This document shows, piece after piece, positions 1-8,352 of a stretch of DNA of 64,000 nt (its first letter is position 1; the number at the start of each line of letters is the position of its first letter). The stretch spans positions 3,444 through 67,443 of the forward strand of contig JBEEOW010000023.1 in assembly GCA_041191405.1 (NCBI GenBank), given 5' to 3'. The translations under genes were made by a program, and so were the position numbers. Source of the stretch: JBEEOW01 sp041191405. Its GTDB lineage: Bacteria > Bacteroidota > Bacteroidia > Cytophagales > UBA9547. Under the pieces are notes generated by a model that saw nothing but the letters and a program-made list of their open reading frames with translations, did not search any database and was not told the origin of the DNA.

Positions 1-402
1 TTTAATTACACAGACTTACATCTACTTACTAAATTTACCTTTTTGTATACATTTTTCATATATATATCAGCTATTGTTTTTCGAGATATTTACAGATATT
101 CAGAATTTTATATTGATTGCAAAACTCTTACAATAAAAAATGTTGAGTGGTTTAAATTTAAAACTAGAAAAATATTAATTAAAGACATTAAATATTTTCA
201 ATTTAGCATTCCCGAATATAGAGTCCCTCCGGGTATTCACATTACTAATATTAATAATTCAAAAGAGCAAAACTTATTTATAACCTTTTACAATGAAGCA
301 AGGGCTAAAGCCTTTATTGAAAAAGCTAAAAATATATTAAAAACCTACAAATTACAAAACCCAAAACCTGTAGATAAATATTCAGAATACAATGGATATT
401 AA
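1..402 (+). CDS. 5'-truncated membrane-anchored PH-like hypothetical protein
   Basis: The reading frame is open to the left edge of the window, so this is the 3' part of a longer gene; the TTG at 43 is unlikely to be its real start. The visible product begins with a hydrophobic segment (FTFLYTFFIYISAIVF) and continues with about 90 residues of alternating beta-strand pattern (LTIKNVEWFKF, RKILIKDIKYFQF) and a C-terminal helix (ARAKAFIEKAKNILK). This membrane-then-PH-like layout resembles each half of the protein at 8353-9552, so the two may be distant paralogues. No catalytic motif is seen and the function is unknown. It converges with the next gene. Confidence 0.6.
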   Translation, partial: FNYTDLHLLTKFTFLYTFFIYISAIVFRDIYRYSEFYIDCKTLTIKNVEWFKFKTRKILIKDIKYFQFSIPEYRVPPGIHITNINNSKEQNLFITFYNEARAKAFIEKAKNILKTYKLQNPKPVDKYSEYNGY

Positions 403-527
403 AATATTAACCAATGAAACAAAAAATAATATTCACCCAAACATTTTTACCATTTTTATTTTATAGTTAGTCCAGCGTAAACTAACACTTCCCTCAGTGG
501 CCGTATTTCAACTTCGCTTAGTATAAC

Positions 528-604
528 ATTTTCGAGTTTCATTTACTCGAAAAATAGCATTTACGGTGGTTGGCGTAGTCAAAACCTTCGTAAATACTAT
601 TTTT
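528..604. repeat. Two nested/adjacent hairpins between convergent genes
   Basis: A perfect 8-bp stem (TTTCGAGT at 530-537 with ACTCGAAA at 545-552) is followed by a 16-bp inverted repeat (550-565 with 589-604) that has one G:T-compatible mismatch. The surrounding stretch from about 490 contains CTTCG...CTTAGTATAACA, which resembles the dispersed element at 11399-11490. It lies between two convergent genes and may act as a bidirectional terminator, but no clean T-tract is present. The rest of 403-649 shows no gene. Confidence 0.5.
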
Positions 605-649
605 CACTGTAAAATCATTGAACTAAATTTATATCATTATTGGTATTAC

Positions 650-1660
650 TTACAAAGCAAATCCGATTGTATAATTTAACTTAAACATAAAATTAGAGAA
701 AATTCCTTCACTTTGAAATCTGCCGGGAATAAAACCTATTGACCAAATAGTGCTTGTCCATAAGTTATTATTGTATTGCTTATACATTGAAGTTGCAATT
801 TCAGCACCAAACATACTTTGTTTGTCTCCACTAAATTTGTTAGGAATTGTAACCGAAGAATATTCATATTTCGATTTTTGATACATCATATAACTACTTA
901 CTCCATTAAGCATTGTTAAGAAATTGATGTCAATAAAATAAATTTTATTTTGGTAAGAAGTTTTTTTAGTTTTAAAATCTACTTCATAATTATGATTTCC
1001 TTGAAAACGAATACCAGTTTTCAAAATATATCTTGAGTTATCAGAAATAAAATACATTGAATCAGAAAAAGAATCAGTATATGTTGATAAAACAGCTTTA
1101 TTTGATTGATACATTCTAAAACCTAAATTTAAGCCAATTTTCTCACAATGTTCAATTTCTTTTTGAACTACATAATTGGTAGTGTATTGTCTATTTCCAC
1201 TATAACTTGATTTACTATCTAATATAACACCCACATTTTTTTTCTTTGATTTACTAAAAAAATTAAATGTTCCTGTAACATCAATTACCTGTTGATAAGG
1301 TTTAGCTGTAGTATTGTTATATGATTCCAAATAGCCACCAGCATCTTCAGCTAAACTTCCTCTAGTTGCATAAAAAGAACGTGAATAATCACCTACAAAT
1401 GTTAATTTATCATTTAATAAATATACTGCATTTAAATTTCCACTAAAAAACCAACGTAAACCTACATTATTAACTCCAAAACCCACATTAAGAAATGCTT
1501 TTTTGTCAATTTCTGCATTATTATCAAAAACCTTATAATCTATACTTGGTGCATTGTCAAAAGTTGCAGTTTCCCATTTTTCATCTTCTTTTGATTTATT
1601 ATTTTGAGCAAAAAGAATAGTGCAAATAAACTGTAATAGTACAAGTAATTTTAATTTCAT
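650..1660 (-). CDS. Outer-membrane-like hypothetical protein with signal peptide
   Basis: The N-terminus is a classical signal peptide (MKLKLLVLLQFICTILFAQ). The mature part of about 315 residues alternates polar and aromatic residues with frequent Tyr/Phe and Gly turns. It ends in NYTIGFAL, consistent with an outer-membrane beta-barrel, though no family is recognised. Length would suit roughly 12-14 strands; this is inference only. The ATG at 1660 directly precedes the signal sequence. It is followed by structured non-coding DNA and convergent with the gene at the left edge. Transport or structural roles are equally possible. Confidence 0.6.
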   Translation of the reverse strand: MKLKLLVLLQFICTILFAQNNKSKEDEKWETATFDNAPSIDYKVFDNNAEIDKKAFLNVGFGVNNVGLRWFFSGNLNAVYLLNDKLTFVGDYSRSFYATRGSLAEDAGGYLESYNNTTAKPYQQVIDVTGTFNFFSKSKKKNVGVILDSKSSYSGNRQYTTNYVVQKEIEHCEKIGLNLGFRMYQSNKAVLSTYTDSFSDSMYFISDNSRYILKTGIRFQGNHNYEVDFKTKKTSYQNKIYFIDINFLTMLNGVSSYMMYQKSKYEYSSVTIPNKFSGDKQSMFGAEIATSMYKQYNNNLWTSTIWSIGFIPGRFQSEGIFSNFMFKLNYTIGFAL

Positions 1661-1768
1661 AATAGATTAGTTATTAATAAATATTTAAGATATGGTCTAC
1701 AATACTAGTAGTATTTTTATATAAAAACAATTTGTTCTTATTTTATTATTTCTAGGTTAAAACAAAAA

Positions 1769-1809
1769 AAACCTTTCTCCAATAAGCAAAACTTATCGAA
1801 GAAAGGTTT
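1769..1809 (-). terminator. Intrinsic terminator of the PhoX-repeat gene
   Basis: A perfect 10-bp stem (AAACCTTTCT at 1769-1778 with AGAAAGGTTT at 1800-1809) and a further inner ATAAG/CTTAT pairing are followed, in the minus direction, by an eight-T run. It lies about 27 nt after the stop codon at 1837. Confidence 0.85.
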
Positions 1810-1836
1810 ATAAAAAATAAAAATCAAAAATTAATA

Positions 1837-4800
1837 TTACTTAATAATTACCGCTTTGATTCTTGATTTTTGGGTTGATGTAGCCACTTGGATTACATAC
1901 ACACCTGATGATAAAGAAGCAGTATTTAATGTAACTTTTTGCTCACCAGCTGCAAGAGATTTTGTAATTGGAGCAATTACTTGATTTCCTTGATTATCTA
2001 CTATAGATATTTCTACATTTTCGTTTTGCTCTAATGTAAATGAAACCGTAGCTGCATCACCTGCTGGGTTTGGATATAAGCTAACACCTTCTAAAGTTGT
2101 ACTATTACTTGGCTCTATAGAAGTTAATACTTGAGAAGCAGCATAAGTATCAGGGTTGAACAATTTTAACATTTGTCCACCTTCAACCAATTCACCAGGT
2201 ATTGAATAGTGATTTTGATCCACAAATAAGAAGTTACCTGGACCTAAAATCTCTTCCATATCAATGATTCCTGATGACTCTTCATCTTGATTAAATGGAG
2301 CAGTAGCTGCAATTCCAATATCTCCGTAACGTGCAGGATCGTGTTTAGCAATAATCTTCAAAGATTTATCTTTTGTAGAATATTGCCAAATTTTAGCATT
2401 GTGAGCAGCATTTCCTGGATCTTCTTGCATTAACACATGACCATAATTGTCAATTGTCATGTTATCTAACATGTTAACACCTTCTGTTCCATCTATTAAC
2501 ATATCAATTGTTCCTCCTAAATCAGGATTAGTGATATCTGTGAAGTTTAATCTCCATAAACGGCTTCTTCCGATTTGAGCACCAACACCATCAGCTACTT
2601 GATCTAATCTATCAGTAGTTACAAAGTAGAATTTAGATGGGTCTTTTGGATCCCATTGACCATCTTCTGGACGAGAGAATGTAGTTGCAGCAGTTCCGCT
2701 TAAAGTAAATGCCGTACCTGAAGTAATGTTGGTAGCTCTTGTAGTAGAGTTTACAATTTCTGCTGCACTTCCTGCTACATTGATAAACTTCAATGTTCCA
2801 TTATTCAAACCAGCTTTATCAACTTCAGTTCCTGAGTTAGTTTTTGTACCAACATACACAGCTACTGAGTTAGCCATAATTCCTGTACCACCGTCGTTAG
2901 TTCCGATAACAACAGTTTTATCTTGTTCAAATGGACAAGCTATTAAATTTTCCCAACCACCAACAGCAGTTAAACCTGAATTGTTTGTAGATAAGTTAAA
3001 TTTACCTAATACATAAGAATTACCAGCGTTTGCACCAGTTGAAACGTGTCCAACAGTATAACCGTTTGAACCACCTTCTTCACCATTCATAAAAATTCTT
3101 TCCATTGTTCCTAAACCAGTTTTTGCATTGTAATATGCAGACACTGCAGGCAGGTCAGCCGAACAGAAACGTTGGAAAGCATAAGTCATTGTTGATGCCT
3201 CATTTGCTTGGTTAGCTGTGTTCCAACCATAAACATTTTTAATTAAATCTTCTCCAGTTAAAACTGTTAAATCTGATTTATTAATTGTCCATTTTGAAAC
3301 AAATGCGCCTTTTGCTCCATGAGCTCTTACTATACCTTTATCAGCACCTAACTCATGGTTTACTAAAAATGTAAATGTTCCATTTCCGTTATCATAAGCA
3401 CCTGTACCATCAGCAATACCAACCATTTTGTAGTTGTTTACACCTACTGAATCACCTACTGTTAACAATGATGTAAGTTTAACTCCTGGTTGAGTTGGTA
3501 ATAAATATGGAGTAGCATTTGTACTTTTAGCAATACCTGCTGCTTTTCTGTATGCTGCATAAGTATCAGGATTAAAAAGTTTCAACATTTGTCCACCTTC
3601 AACTAATTCACCAGGTATTGAATAGTGATTCTGATCCACAAATAAAAAGTTTCCTGGACCTAAAATCTCTTCCATATCAATAATTCCTGACGATTCTTCA
3701 TCTTGATTAAATGGCGCAGTAGCTGCAATTCCAATATCACCATAACGAGCAGGATCATGTTTAGCAATTACTTTAATTGAATCACCATTAATCGAATATT
3801 GCCAAATTTTAGCATTGTGTGCTGCATTTCCTGGATCCTCTTGCATTAATACATGACCATAGTTGTCAATTGTCATATTATCTAACATGTTAACACCTTC
3901 TGTTCCATCTATTAATAAATCAATTGTTCCTCCTAAATCAGGATTAGTAATATCTGCGAAGTTTAATCTCCATAAACGGCTTCTTCCGATTTGAGCACCA
4001 ACACCATCAGCTACTTGATCTAATCTATCAGTAGTTACAAAGTAGAATTTAGATGGGTCTTTTGGATCCCATTGTCCATCTTCTGGACGAGAGAATGTAG
4101 TTGCAGCAGTTCCGCTTAAAGTAAATGCTGTACCTGAAGTAATGTTGGTAGCTCTTGTAGTTGAGTTAGCAATTTCAGCCGCACTACCAGCTACATTGAT
4201 AAATTTCAATACACCATTATTCAAACCAGCTTTTTCAACTTCAGTTCCTGTGTTAGTTTTTGTACCAACATACACAGCTACTGAGTTAGCCATAATTCCT
4301 GTACCACCGTCGTTAGTTCCGATAACTACAGTTTTATCTTGTTCAAATGGACAAGCAATTAAGTTTTCCCAACCACCAACAGCAGTTAAACCTGAATTGT
4401 TTGTAGTTAAGTTAAATTTACCTAATACATAAGAATTACCTGCATTAGCACCAGTTGAAACGTGTCCAACAGCATAACCGTTTGAACCACCTTCTTCACC
4501 ATTCATAAAAATTCTTTCCATTGTTCCTAAACCAGTTTTTGCATTGTAATATGCAGACACTGCAGGAAGGTCAGCCGAACAGAAACGTTGGAAAGCATAA
4601 GTCATTGTTGATGCCTCATTTGCTTGGTTAGCTGTGTTCCAACCATAAACATTTTTAATTAAATCTTCTCCAGTTAAAACTGTTAAATCTGATTTATTAA
4701 TTGTCCATTTTGAAACAAATGCGCCTTTTGCTCCATGAGCTCTTACTATACCTTTATCAGCACCTAACTCATGGTTTACTAAAAATGTAAATGTTCCATT

Positions 4801-6297
4801 ACCGTTATCATAAGCACCTGTACCATCAGCAATACCAACCATTTTGTAGTTGTTTACACCTACTGAATCACCTACAGTTAATAATGATGTTAATTTAACA
4901 CCTGGTTTGTCAGCAATTAAATAAGGTGAAACTTGCGTACTTGGGCCATTTGCTGGAGATAATGCAATACCAGCAGGCATTAAGTTCATCAATTTATTTG
5001 CACCACTTAATCTGTAAGTAATTACGTGACATGATTTGTTAGTAGCGGTAGCAACGCCATTTTCCAATGGAGAATATTGTCCGTAATCATTGTCATTACC
5101 AATAGCAATAGTACTGTCATTCAAAATAGCTATACCCTCAGCTTTATCAAGAACTGATGGCCAGCCATTTGCTAATAAATCCATTACTAAAGTTTTTTTA
5201 ACAGGAATAATACTTGCACCAGTTAAACCTGCCTCATCTAACAAACCTTCAGCTGATTTACCAGTGTATGAAAGTCCGTTCATTAAAGGTGTTGCACCTG
5301 AAATATTGATTTTGTAAAGTCTTTTTTCATCTTTCACACCACGAGCAGCTGCTTCTAGTACCAACATAGTAGTATCGTTCATTGCCACAGCGTCACCAAT
5401 TTTCCAATCACGAGGACGAATATCAGTTCCTGCACCAACTGCACCATCGTTTACATAAGCAAACATTCTAGTAGCATTTGTACGTGGGTCAATTTCTAAA
5501 ATTCTGTGAATTCTAGTATTTGCACTTACCGAAGCTGGGAAATACATTGGACTTTGAATAAAAGCATACACTTTACCATTTGGTGTAATGGTTATACCTT
5601 CAAAACCTCTATTATTTCTTCTATATTTAAAAACTGAATCAATTTGAATATCTTGAGGTTCAGCTTTTGGATATGGCGTATAACGACTAATTACAACCCC
5701 ATTGCGAGCAACTTTCCAAATAGTTGGTCCACCTTCTTCGCAAATCCAAAAATTACCATCTTTGTCAACAACAATTCCTTCTGAGTCAATACCCCAAACA
5801 TCTTTTGCAACCGTTTTAGCATTGAAGTTTGCACAATTGTTTACAGTATCAGTTGAAGCAACTTCTAAAGCAGTACTACCAAATCCTGTTGGATTAATAA
5901 CTCCTGTTGCACCCGTTCCGTTTGGGCGTTTAATAGAAATTGTTTCTAAAATTTTGATTGAATCACCTTCAAGTAAAATTCTGTGAATTTTAGGAGAATA
6001 TGAAGGGAAACCATAAATTTTGTCGTAAGTAGGGCGACAACTTGCAGTATTTGCATTAGCTGCATCTACATTTACTCCTCTGTCAGAGACAGTCCAAAAT
6101 TCCTTACCGTTTGTATTTGGTATAGGACATAAGCCAGAAAAACCACCTTCACGGTAAGTAATACCTTGAAATGTGCCAATAGTTGCAGATTTTCTATTTT
6201 CAAAATCTTGCAACTTAGTTATTTGAGCAATAGAGTCTAAACCTAGAGTGGTTAGCGCTCCTGCACAAAGAATAACTTTAGTTAAGCTTTTTTTCAT
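1837..6297 (-). CDS. Secreted phytase-like esterase + tandem PhoX (DUF839) protein, T9SS type A tail
   Basis: This 1,486-residue exported protein starts with a signal peptide (ending near LDSIAQ). Residues about 40-425 match the 'esterase-like activity of phytase' family (GGFSGLCPIPN, GIDSEGIVVDKDGNFWICEEGGPT, RGFEGITI). Two PhoX/DUF839 domains follow at about 464-915 and 936-1388, with motifs such as NHELGADKGIVRAHG, SRPEDGQWDP and QEDPGNAAHNAKIWQ. PhoX enzymes are Ca/Fe phosphatases, so phosphate scavenging outside the cell is a reasonable inference, though DUF839 proteins are diverse. The last 80 residues are a type A T9SS sorting domain (SLYPNPAGDAATVSF...KAVIIK). The two PhoX copies are almost identical and their DNA repeats with a 1,416-bp period. 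It is a stand-alone transcription unit with its own terminator. Confidence 0.85.
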   Translation of the reverse strand: MKKSLTKVILCAGALTTLGLDSIAQITKLQDFENRKSATIGTFQGITYREGGFSGLCPIPNTNGKEFWTVSDRGVNVDAANANTASCRPTYDKIYGFPSYSPKIHRILLEGDSIKILETISIKRPNGTGATGVINPTGFGSTALEVASTDTVNNCANFNAKTVAKDVWGIDSEGIVVDKDGNFWICEEGGPTIWKVARNGVVISRYTPYPKAEPQDIQIDSVFKYRRNNRGFEGITITPNGKVYAFIQSPMYFPASVSANTRIHRILEIDPRTNATRMFAYVNDGAVGAGTDIRPRDWKIGDAVAMNDTTMLVLEAAARGVKDEKRLYKINISGATPLMNGLSYTGKSAEGLLDEAGLTGASIIPVKKTLVMDLLANGWPSVLDKAEGIAILNDSTIAIGNDNDYGQYSPLENGVATATNKSCHVITYRLSGANKLMNLMPAGIALSPANGPSTQVSPYLIADKPGVKLTSLLTVGDSVGVNNYKMVGIADGTGAYDNGNGTFTFLVNHELGADKGIVRAHGAKGAFVSKWTINKSDLTVLTGEDLIKNVYGWNTANQANEASTMTYAFQRFCSADLPAVSAYYNAKTGLGTMERIFMNGEEGGSNGYAVGHVSTGANAGNSYVLGKFNLTTNNSGLTAVGGWENLIACPFEQDKTVVIGTNDGGTGIMANSVAVYVGTKTNTGTEVEKAGLNNGVLKFINVAGSAAEIANSTTRATNITSGTAFTLSGTAATTFSRPEDGQWDPKDPSKFYFVTTDRLDQVADGVGAQIGRSRLWRLNFADITNPDLGGTIDLLIDGTEGVNMLDNMTIDNYGHVLMQEDPGNAAHNAKIWQYSINGDSIKVIAKHDPARYGDIGIAATAPFNQDEESSGIIDMEEILGPGNFLFVDQNHYSIPGELVEGGQMLKLFNPDTYAAYRKAAGIAKSTNATPYLLPTQPGVKLTSLLTVGDSVGVNNYKMVGIADGTGAYDNGNGTFTFLVNHELGADKGIVRAHGAKGAFVSKWTINKSDLTVLTGEDLIKNVYGWNTANQANEASTMTYAFQRFCSADLPAVSAYYNAKTGLGTMERIFMNGEEGGSNGYTVGHVSTGANAGNSYVLGKFNLSTNNSGLTAVGGWENLIACPFEQDKTVVIGTNDGGTGIMANSVAVYVGTKTNSGTEVDKAGLNNGTLKFINVAGSAAEIVNSTTRATNITSGTAFTLSGTAATTFSRPEDGQWDPKDPSKFYFVTTDRLDQVADGVGAQIGRSRLWRLNFTDITNPDLGGTIDMLIDGTEGVNMLDNMTIDNYGHVLMQEDPGNAAHNAKIWQYSTKDKSLKIIAKHDPARYGDIGIAATAPFNQDEESSGIIDMEEILGPGNFLFVDQNHYSIPGELVEGGQMLKLFNPDTYAASQVLTSIEPSNSTTLEGVSLYPNPAGDAATVSFTLEQNENVEISIVDNQGNQVIAPITKSLAAGEQKVTLNTASLSSGVYVIQVATSTQKSRIKAVIIK
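2130..4912 (-). repeat. Two near-identical 1.4-kb in-frame tandem copies (PhoX domains)
   Basis: The segment at about 3553-4912 is repeated at about 2130-3492 with an offset of exactly 1,416 bp (for example AAATCT at 3245 and at 4661), which is 472 codons. Long stretches such as 3190-3400 against 4606-4816 differ at only a few positions; divergence rises toward the ends. The register is preserved, giving two full domains. Confidence 0.9.
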
Positions 6298-6308
6298 TTT
6301 TGGGATAA

Positions 6309-6339
6309 TTGAGATTTGTTTTTAGACTACAAATCTCAA
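6309..6339 (-). promoter_or_regulatory. Perfect 11-bp inverted repeat in the leader of the PhoX-repeat gene
   Basis: TTGAGATTTGT at 6309-6319 pairs perfectly with ACAAATCTCAA at 6329-6339 around a 9-nt loop, beginning about 12 nt upstream of the start codon. It could be an operator or an mRNA hairpin affecting translation. No Bacteroidota promoter consensus was recognised around it. Confidence 0.4.
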
Positions 6340-6466
6340 CTATTAGCATTATGAAGGCATTTTGTGAAAAATATGTTAATGTTAAAAAAGCACCATTAAA
6401 GTTTAATGAGTTGTTAAAAAAAACATCATTTTATTACTCAATATATATTTACATATTACTTAAATA

Positions 6467-7531
6467 TTAAAAAATATCCACATTTCTCAGAATGATAGTT
6501 CTTTTTTCTTCTGCACTCATCATAGCTGCTTCTACAATTTTCACTGCTTCAAGGGCTTCTTCAGGTTGAACCATCAACCCACAATAACCTCTTAAAGCCA
6601 TAAATATATTTTCATAATATTTTTGATACGCTCCAGTTACAGATTTAATTCTTTTTCTAATTACCTCGCCTTCATTATTTTCGGTATGTAAAATACCATA
6701 AAATGCAGGGTCGTCTTCCCCGAAGCCAGGGTCTGATGGAATTTTGCCTTGTTTTAATTGCAACTCTTGTGGGTCTGTGCCATATTTTATAAACGAACCT
6801 TTGTAACCATGCATTTGTACCGTTGGCACTGGCTCTCTTACCAAAGTGCTCGACTTTAAAATTACAGTGGTATTTGTATAATCTAACCTTACATTAAAAT
6901 AATCAGTAGCCTTTGCTTCTTTTCTTAGCACACGTAAGTCAGCAGTAACCGACAAAGGCTTACCGAATAATTGTAAAGCCATATCAATTAAATGTACACC
7001 TAAATCATACAAAGTACCCGAACCGGGCACTGCATCTTCTTTCCACTTTTTGGTAGTAATATGGGTTCTAAATCTGTCATAATGCAATTCAAGTTCTACA
7101 ATTTCGCCTAATTGGTTTTCGTCAATTAGTTTTTGAATGGTTAAAAAATCATTTTCAAGACGTTTGTTATGAAACACAGAAATAAGCAAGTTTTTTTCCT
7201 TTGCTAAGGCAATTAAGTATTCCGCTTCTTTGCTTTTTATGGTAAATGGTTTTTCAACAACTACATTTTTACCAGCAAGTAAACAAGCTTTAGCCATTGG
7301 AAAATGTAATTGATTGGGAGTGTTAACCACCACTAATTCAACCTCTTTATCATTCAAAATAGTTTCAAAATTACGAGCAATAATTACCTCAGGATAATGC
7401 AACAAGGCAGTATCTTTGGTTCTTTGAAGAATATATTTCAACTCAAATCCTTCATTAGATGCAATCAAAGGTGCATGAAACACTTCCCCTGACATACCAT
7501 ACGATGCCAATGCTGTAACTATTTTTTTCAT
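6467..7531 (-). CDS. Gfo/Idh/MocA family NAD(P)-dependent oxidoreductase (YdgJ type)
   Basis: The product resembles the E. coli YdgJ / NADP-dependent scyllo-inositol dehydrogenase branch of the Gfo/Idh/MocA family. An N-terminal Rossmann fold begins with ALASYGMSGEVFHAPLI. The family's EKP lysine motif lies in NVVVEKPFTIKSKEAE, followed by SVFHNKRLENDFLT, HYDRFRTHI, PGSGTLYDLGVHLIDMA and KYGTDPQE, all in the expected order. It is expected to interconvert a polyol or sugar and its keto form with NAD(P)H in the cytoplasm; the true substrate is unknown. The ATG at 7531 is preferred over the upstream in-frame ATG at 7576, because the Rossmann strand begins directly after it, giving 354 residues, close to the family norm. 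It follows the VapC-like gene by about 50 nt on the same strand. Confidence 0.88.
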   Translation of the reverse strand: MKKIVTALASYGMSGEVFHAPLIASNEGFELKYILQRTKDTALLHYPEVIIARNFETILNDKEVELVVVNTPNQLHFPMAKACLLAGKNVVVEKPFTIKSKEAEYLIALAKEKNLLISVFHNKRLENDFLTIQKLIDENQLGEIVELELHYDRFRTHITTKKWKEDAVPGSGTLYDLGVHLIDMALQLFGKPLSVTADLRVLRKEAKATDYFNVRLDYTNTTVILKSSTLVREPVPTVQMHGYKGSFIKYGTDPQELQLKQGKIPSDPGFGEDDPAFYGILHTENNEGEVIRKRIKSVTGAYQKYYENIFMALRGYCGLMVQPEEALEAVKIVEAAMMSAEEKRTIILRNVDIF

Positions 7532-7582
7532 AAATGATTTTGAATTTGAAGGTGCAAGATATTGAAAAAGTGGCAAATGGGT

Positions 7583-7996
7583 TTAACTAATAACTGTTAT
7601 TCCTGAATAACTTGGGAACAATCTATCTGATGATAATATTGGAAGGTTTTCAGATATGGCTTGTGATATAATTAGCAAATCAAATGGATCACCATGTAAT
7701 TTATTGGCACTTAAATACACTTGTGGTACTTTGGTAATACCCAAATAAAATTCTGTCTTTGATTTTAAAAGTTTAATATTTAAACTTTTACGATATTTTT
7801 CAAGTTCCAAAATATCGAACTTAAAAGTAAATTGTTTTTGTAAACGAGCTTTTATACTTAACTCATAATATGAAGCTTCTGAGACAAAAATTTCATTATC
7901 ATTATTATCAATAATTGCTTTTTGTGCCTCGCTCAAACTATTAAAATCTTCATCTAAAAAGTACAAAAATACATTTGTATCTAATAAATATTTCAT
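7583..7996 (-). CDS. vapC: PIN-domain ribonuclease toxin, VapC-like
   Basis: The 137-residue product has the acidic PIN-domain set: D6 in KYLLDTNVFLYFL, E45 in SYYELSIKAR, D103 and D106 in HGDPFDLLIISQA and D124 in LSSDRLFPSY. PIN toxins of this size are type II toxins that cut RNA (often initiator tRNA or rRNA) and are neutralised by a small partner. Its start codon overlaps the stop of a 51-codon upstream gene by ATGA, the usual antitoxin-toxin translational coupling. The pair is flanked by unrelated genes, as expected of a mobile or accessory module. Activity and target are inferred from the family. Confidence 0.85.
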   Translation of the reverse strand: MKYLLDTNVFLYFLDEDFNSLSEAQKAIIDNNDNEIFVSEASYYELSIKARLQKQFTFKFDILELEKYRKSLNIKLLKSKTEFYLGITKVPQVYLSANKLHGDPFDLLIISQAISENLPILSSDRLFPSYSGITVIS

Positions 7997-8148
7997 TTTG
8001 AATTATGTAAAGGAATTTCGTGTGGTTCTAACAATAAATGTAGGTTCCCAAAGGCTCCCTTTAATTTTGTTTTTGCCAATTCAAGCCTACCTAATTTCTT
8101 TTTAGGCTCGCTTTTTTTAACATTTTTATCGTCGGTTTTCATAACCAT
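7993..8148 (-). CDS. Small antitoxin of the VapBC-like pair
   Basis: A 51-codon frame begins MVMKTDDKNVKKSEPKKKLG and ends LHLLLEPHEIPLHNSK. It is Lys-rich at the N-terminus. Its TGA stop overlaps the ATG of the PIN toxin (ATGA), which strongly suggests that it is the cognate antitoxin. A second in-frame ATG two codons in (8142) could also be the start. It is shorter than typical VapB proteins and no ribbon-helix-helix or AbrB fold is obvious. The basic N-terminus might bind DNA, and the C-terminal hydrophobic stretch could fill the toxin's active-site groove; both are inferences. Confidence 0.7.
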   Translation of the reverse strand: MVMKTDDKNVKKSEPKKKLGRLELAKTKLKGAFGNLHLLLEPHEIPLHNSK

Positions 8149-8352
8149 AATTTTAGCTTTACAACGTTTATCACAAATATAAAGTTTATTAAATTTATCT
8201 ACAAAAAATTAAATTCCCATTTGTAAGATAATAATAAATAACAAAAGATTGACATATCTCCCAAAATGAACAACGGATTATATTTCAAAAAAATATAATT
8301 AAATTTCAAACCTAAATAAAACTATGTTTCAATTAGAAAATAAACTACTAGT

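Noticed and set aside
7532..7576. Longer N-terminus for the YdgJ-type oxidoreductase
   Set aside because: The extra 15 residues precede the Rossmann strand without similarity to relatives; the ATG at 7531 gives the usual start.
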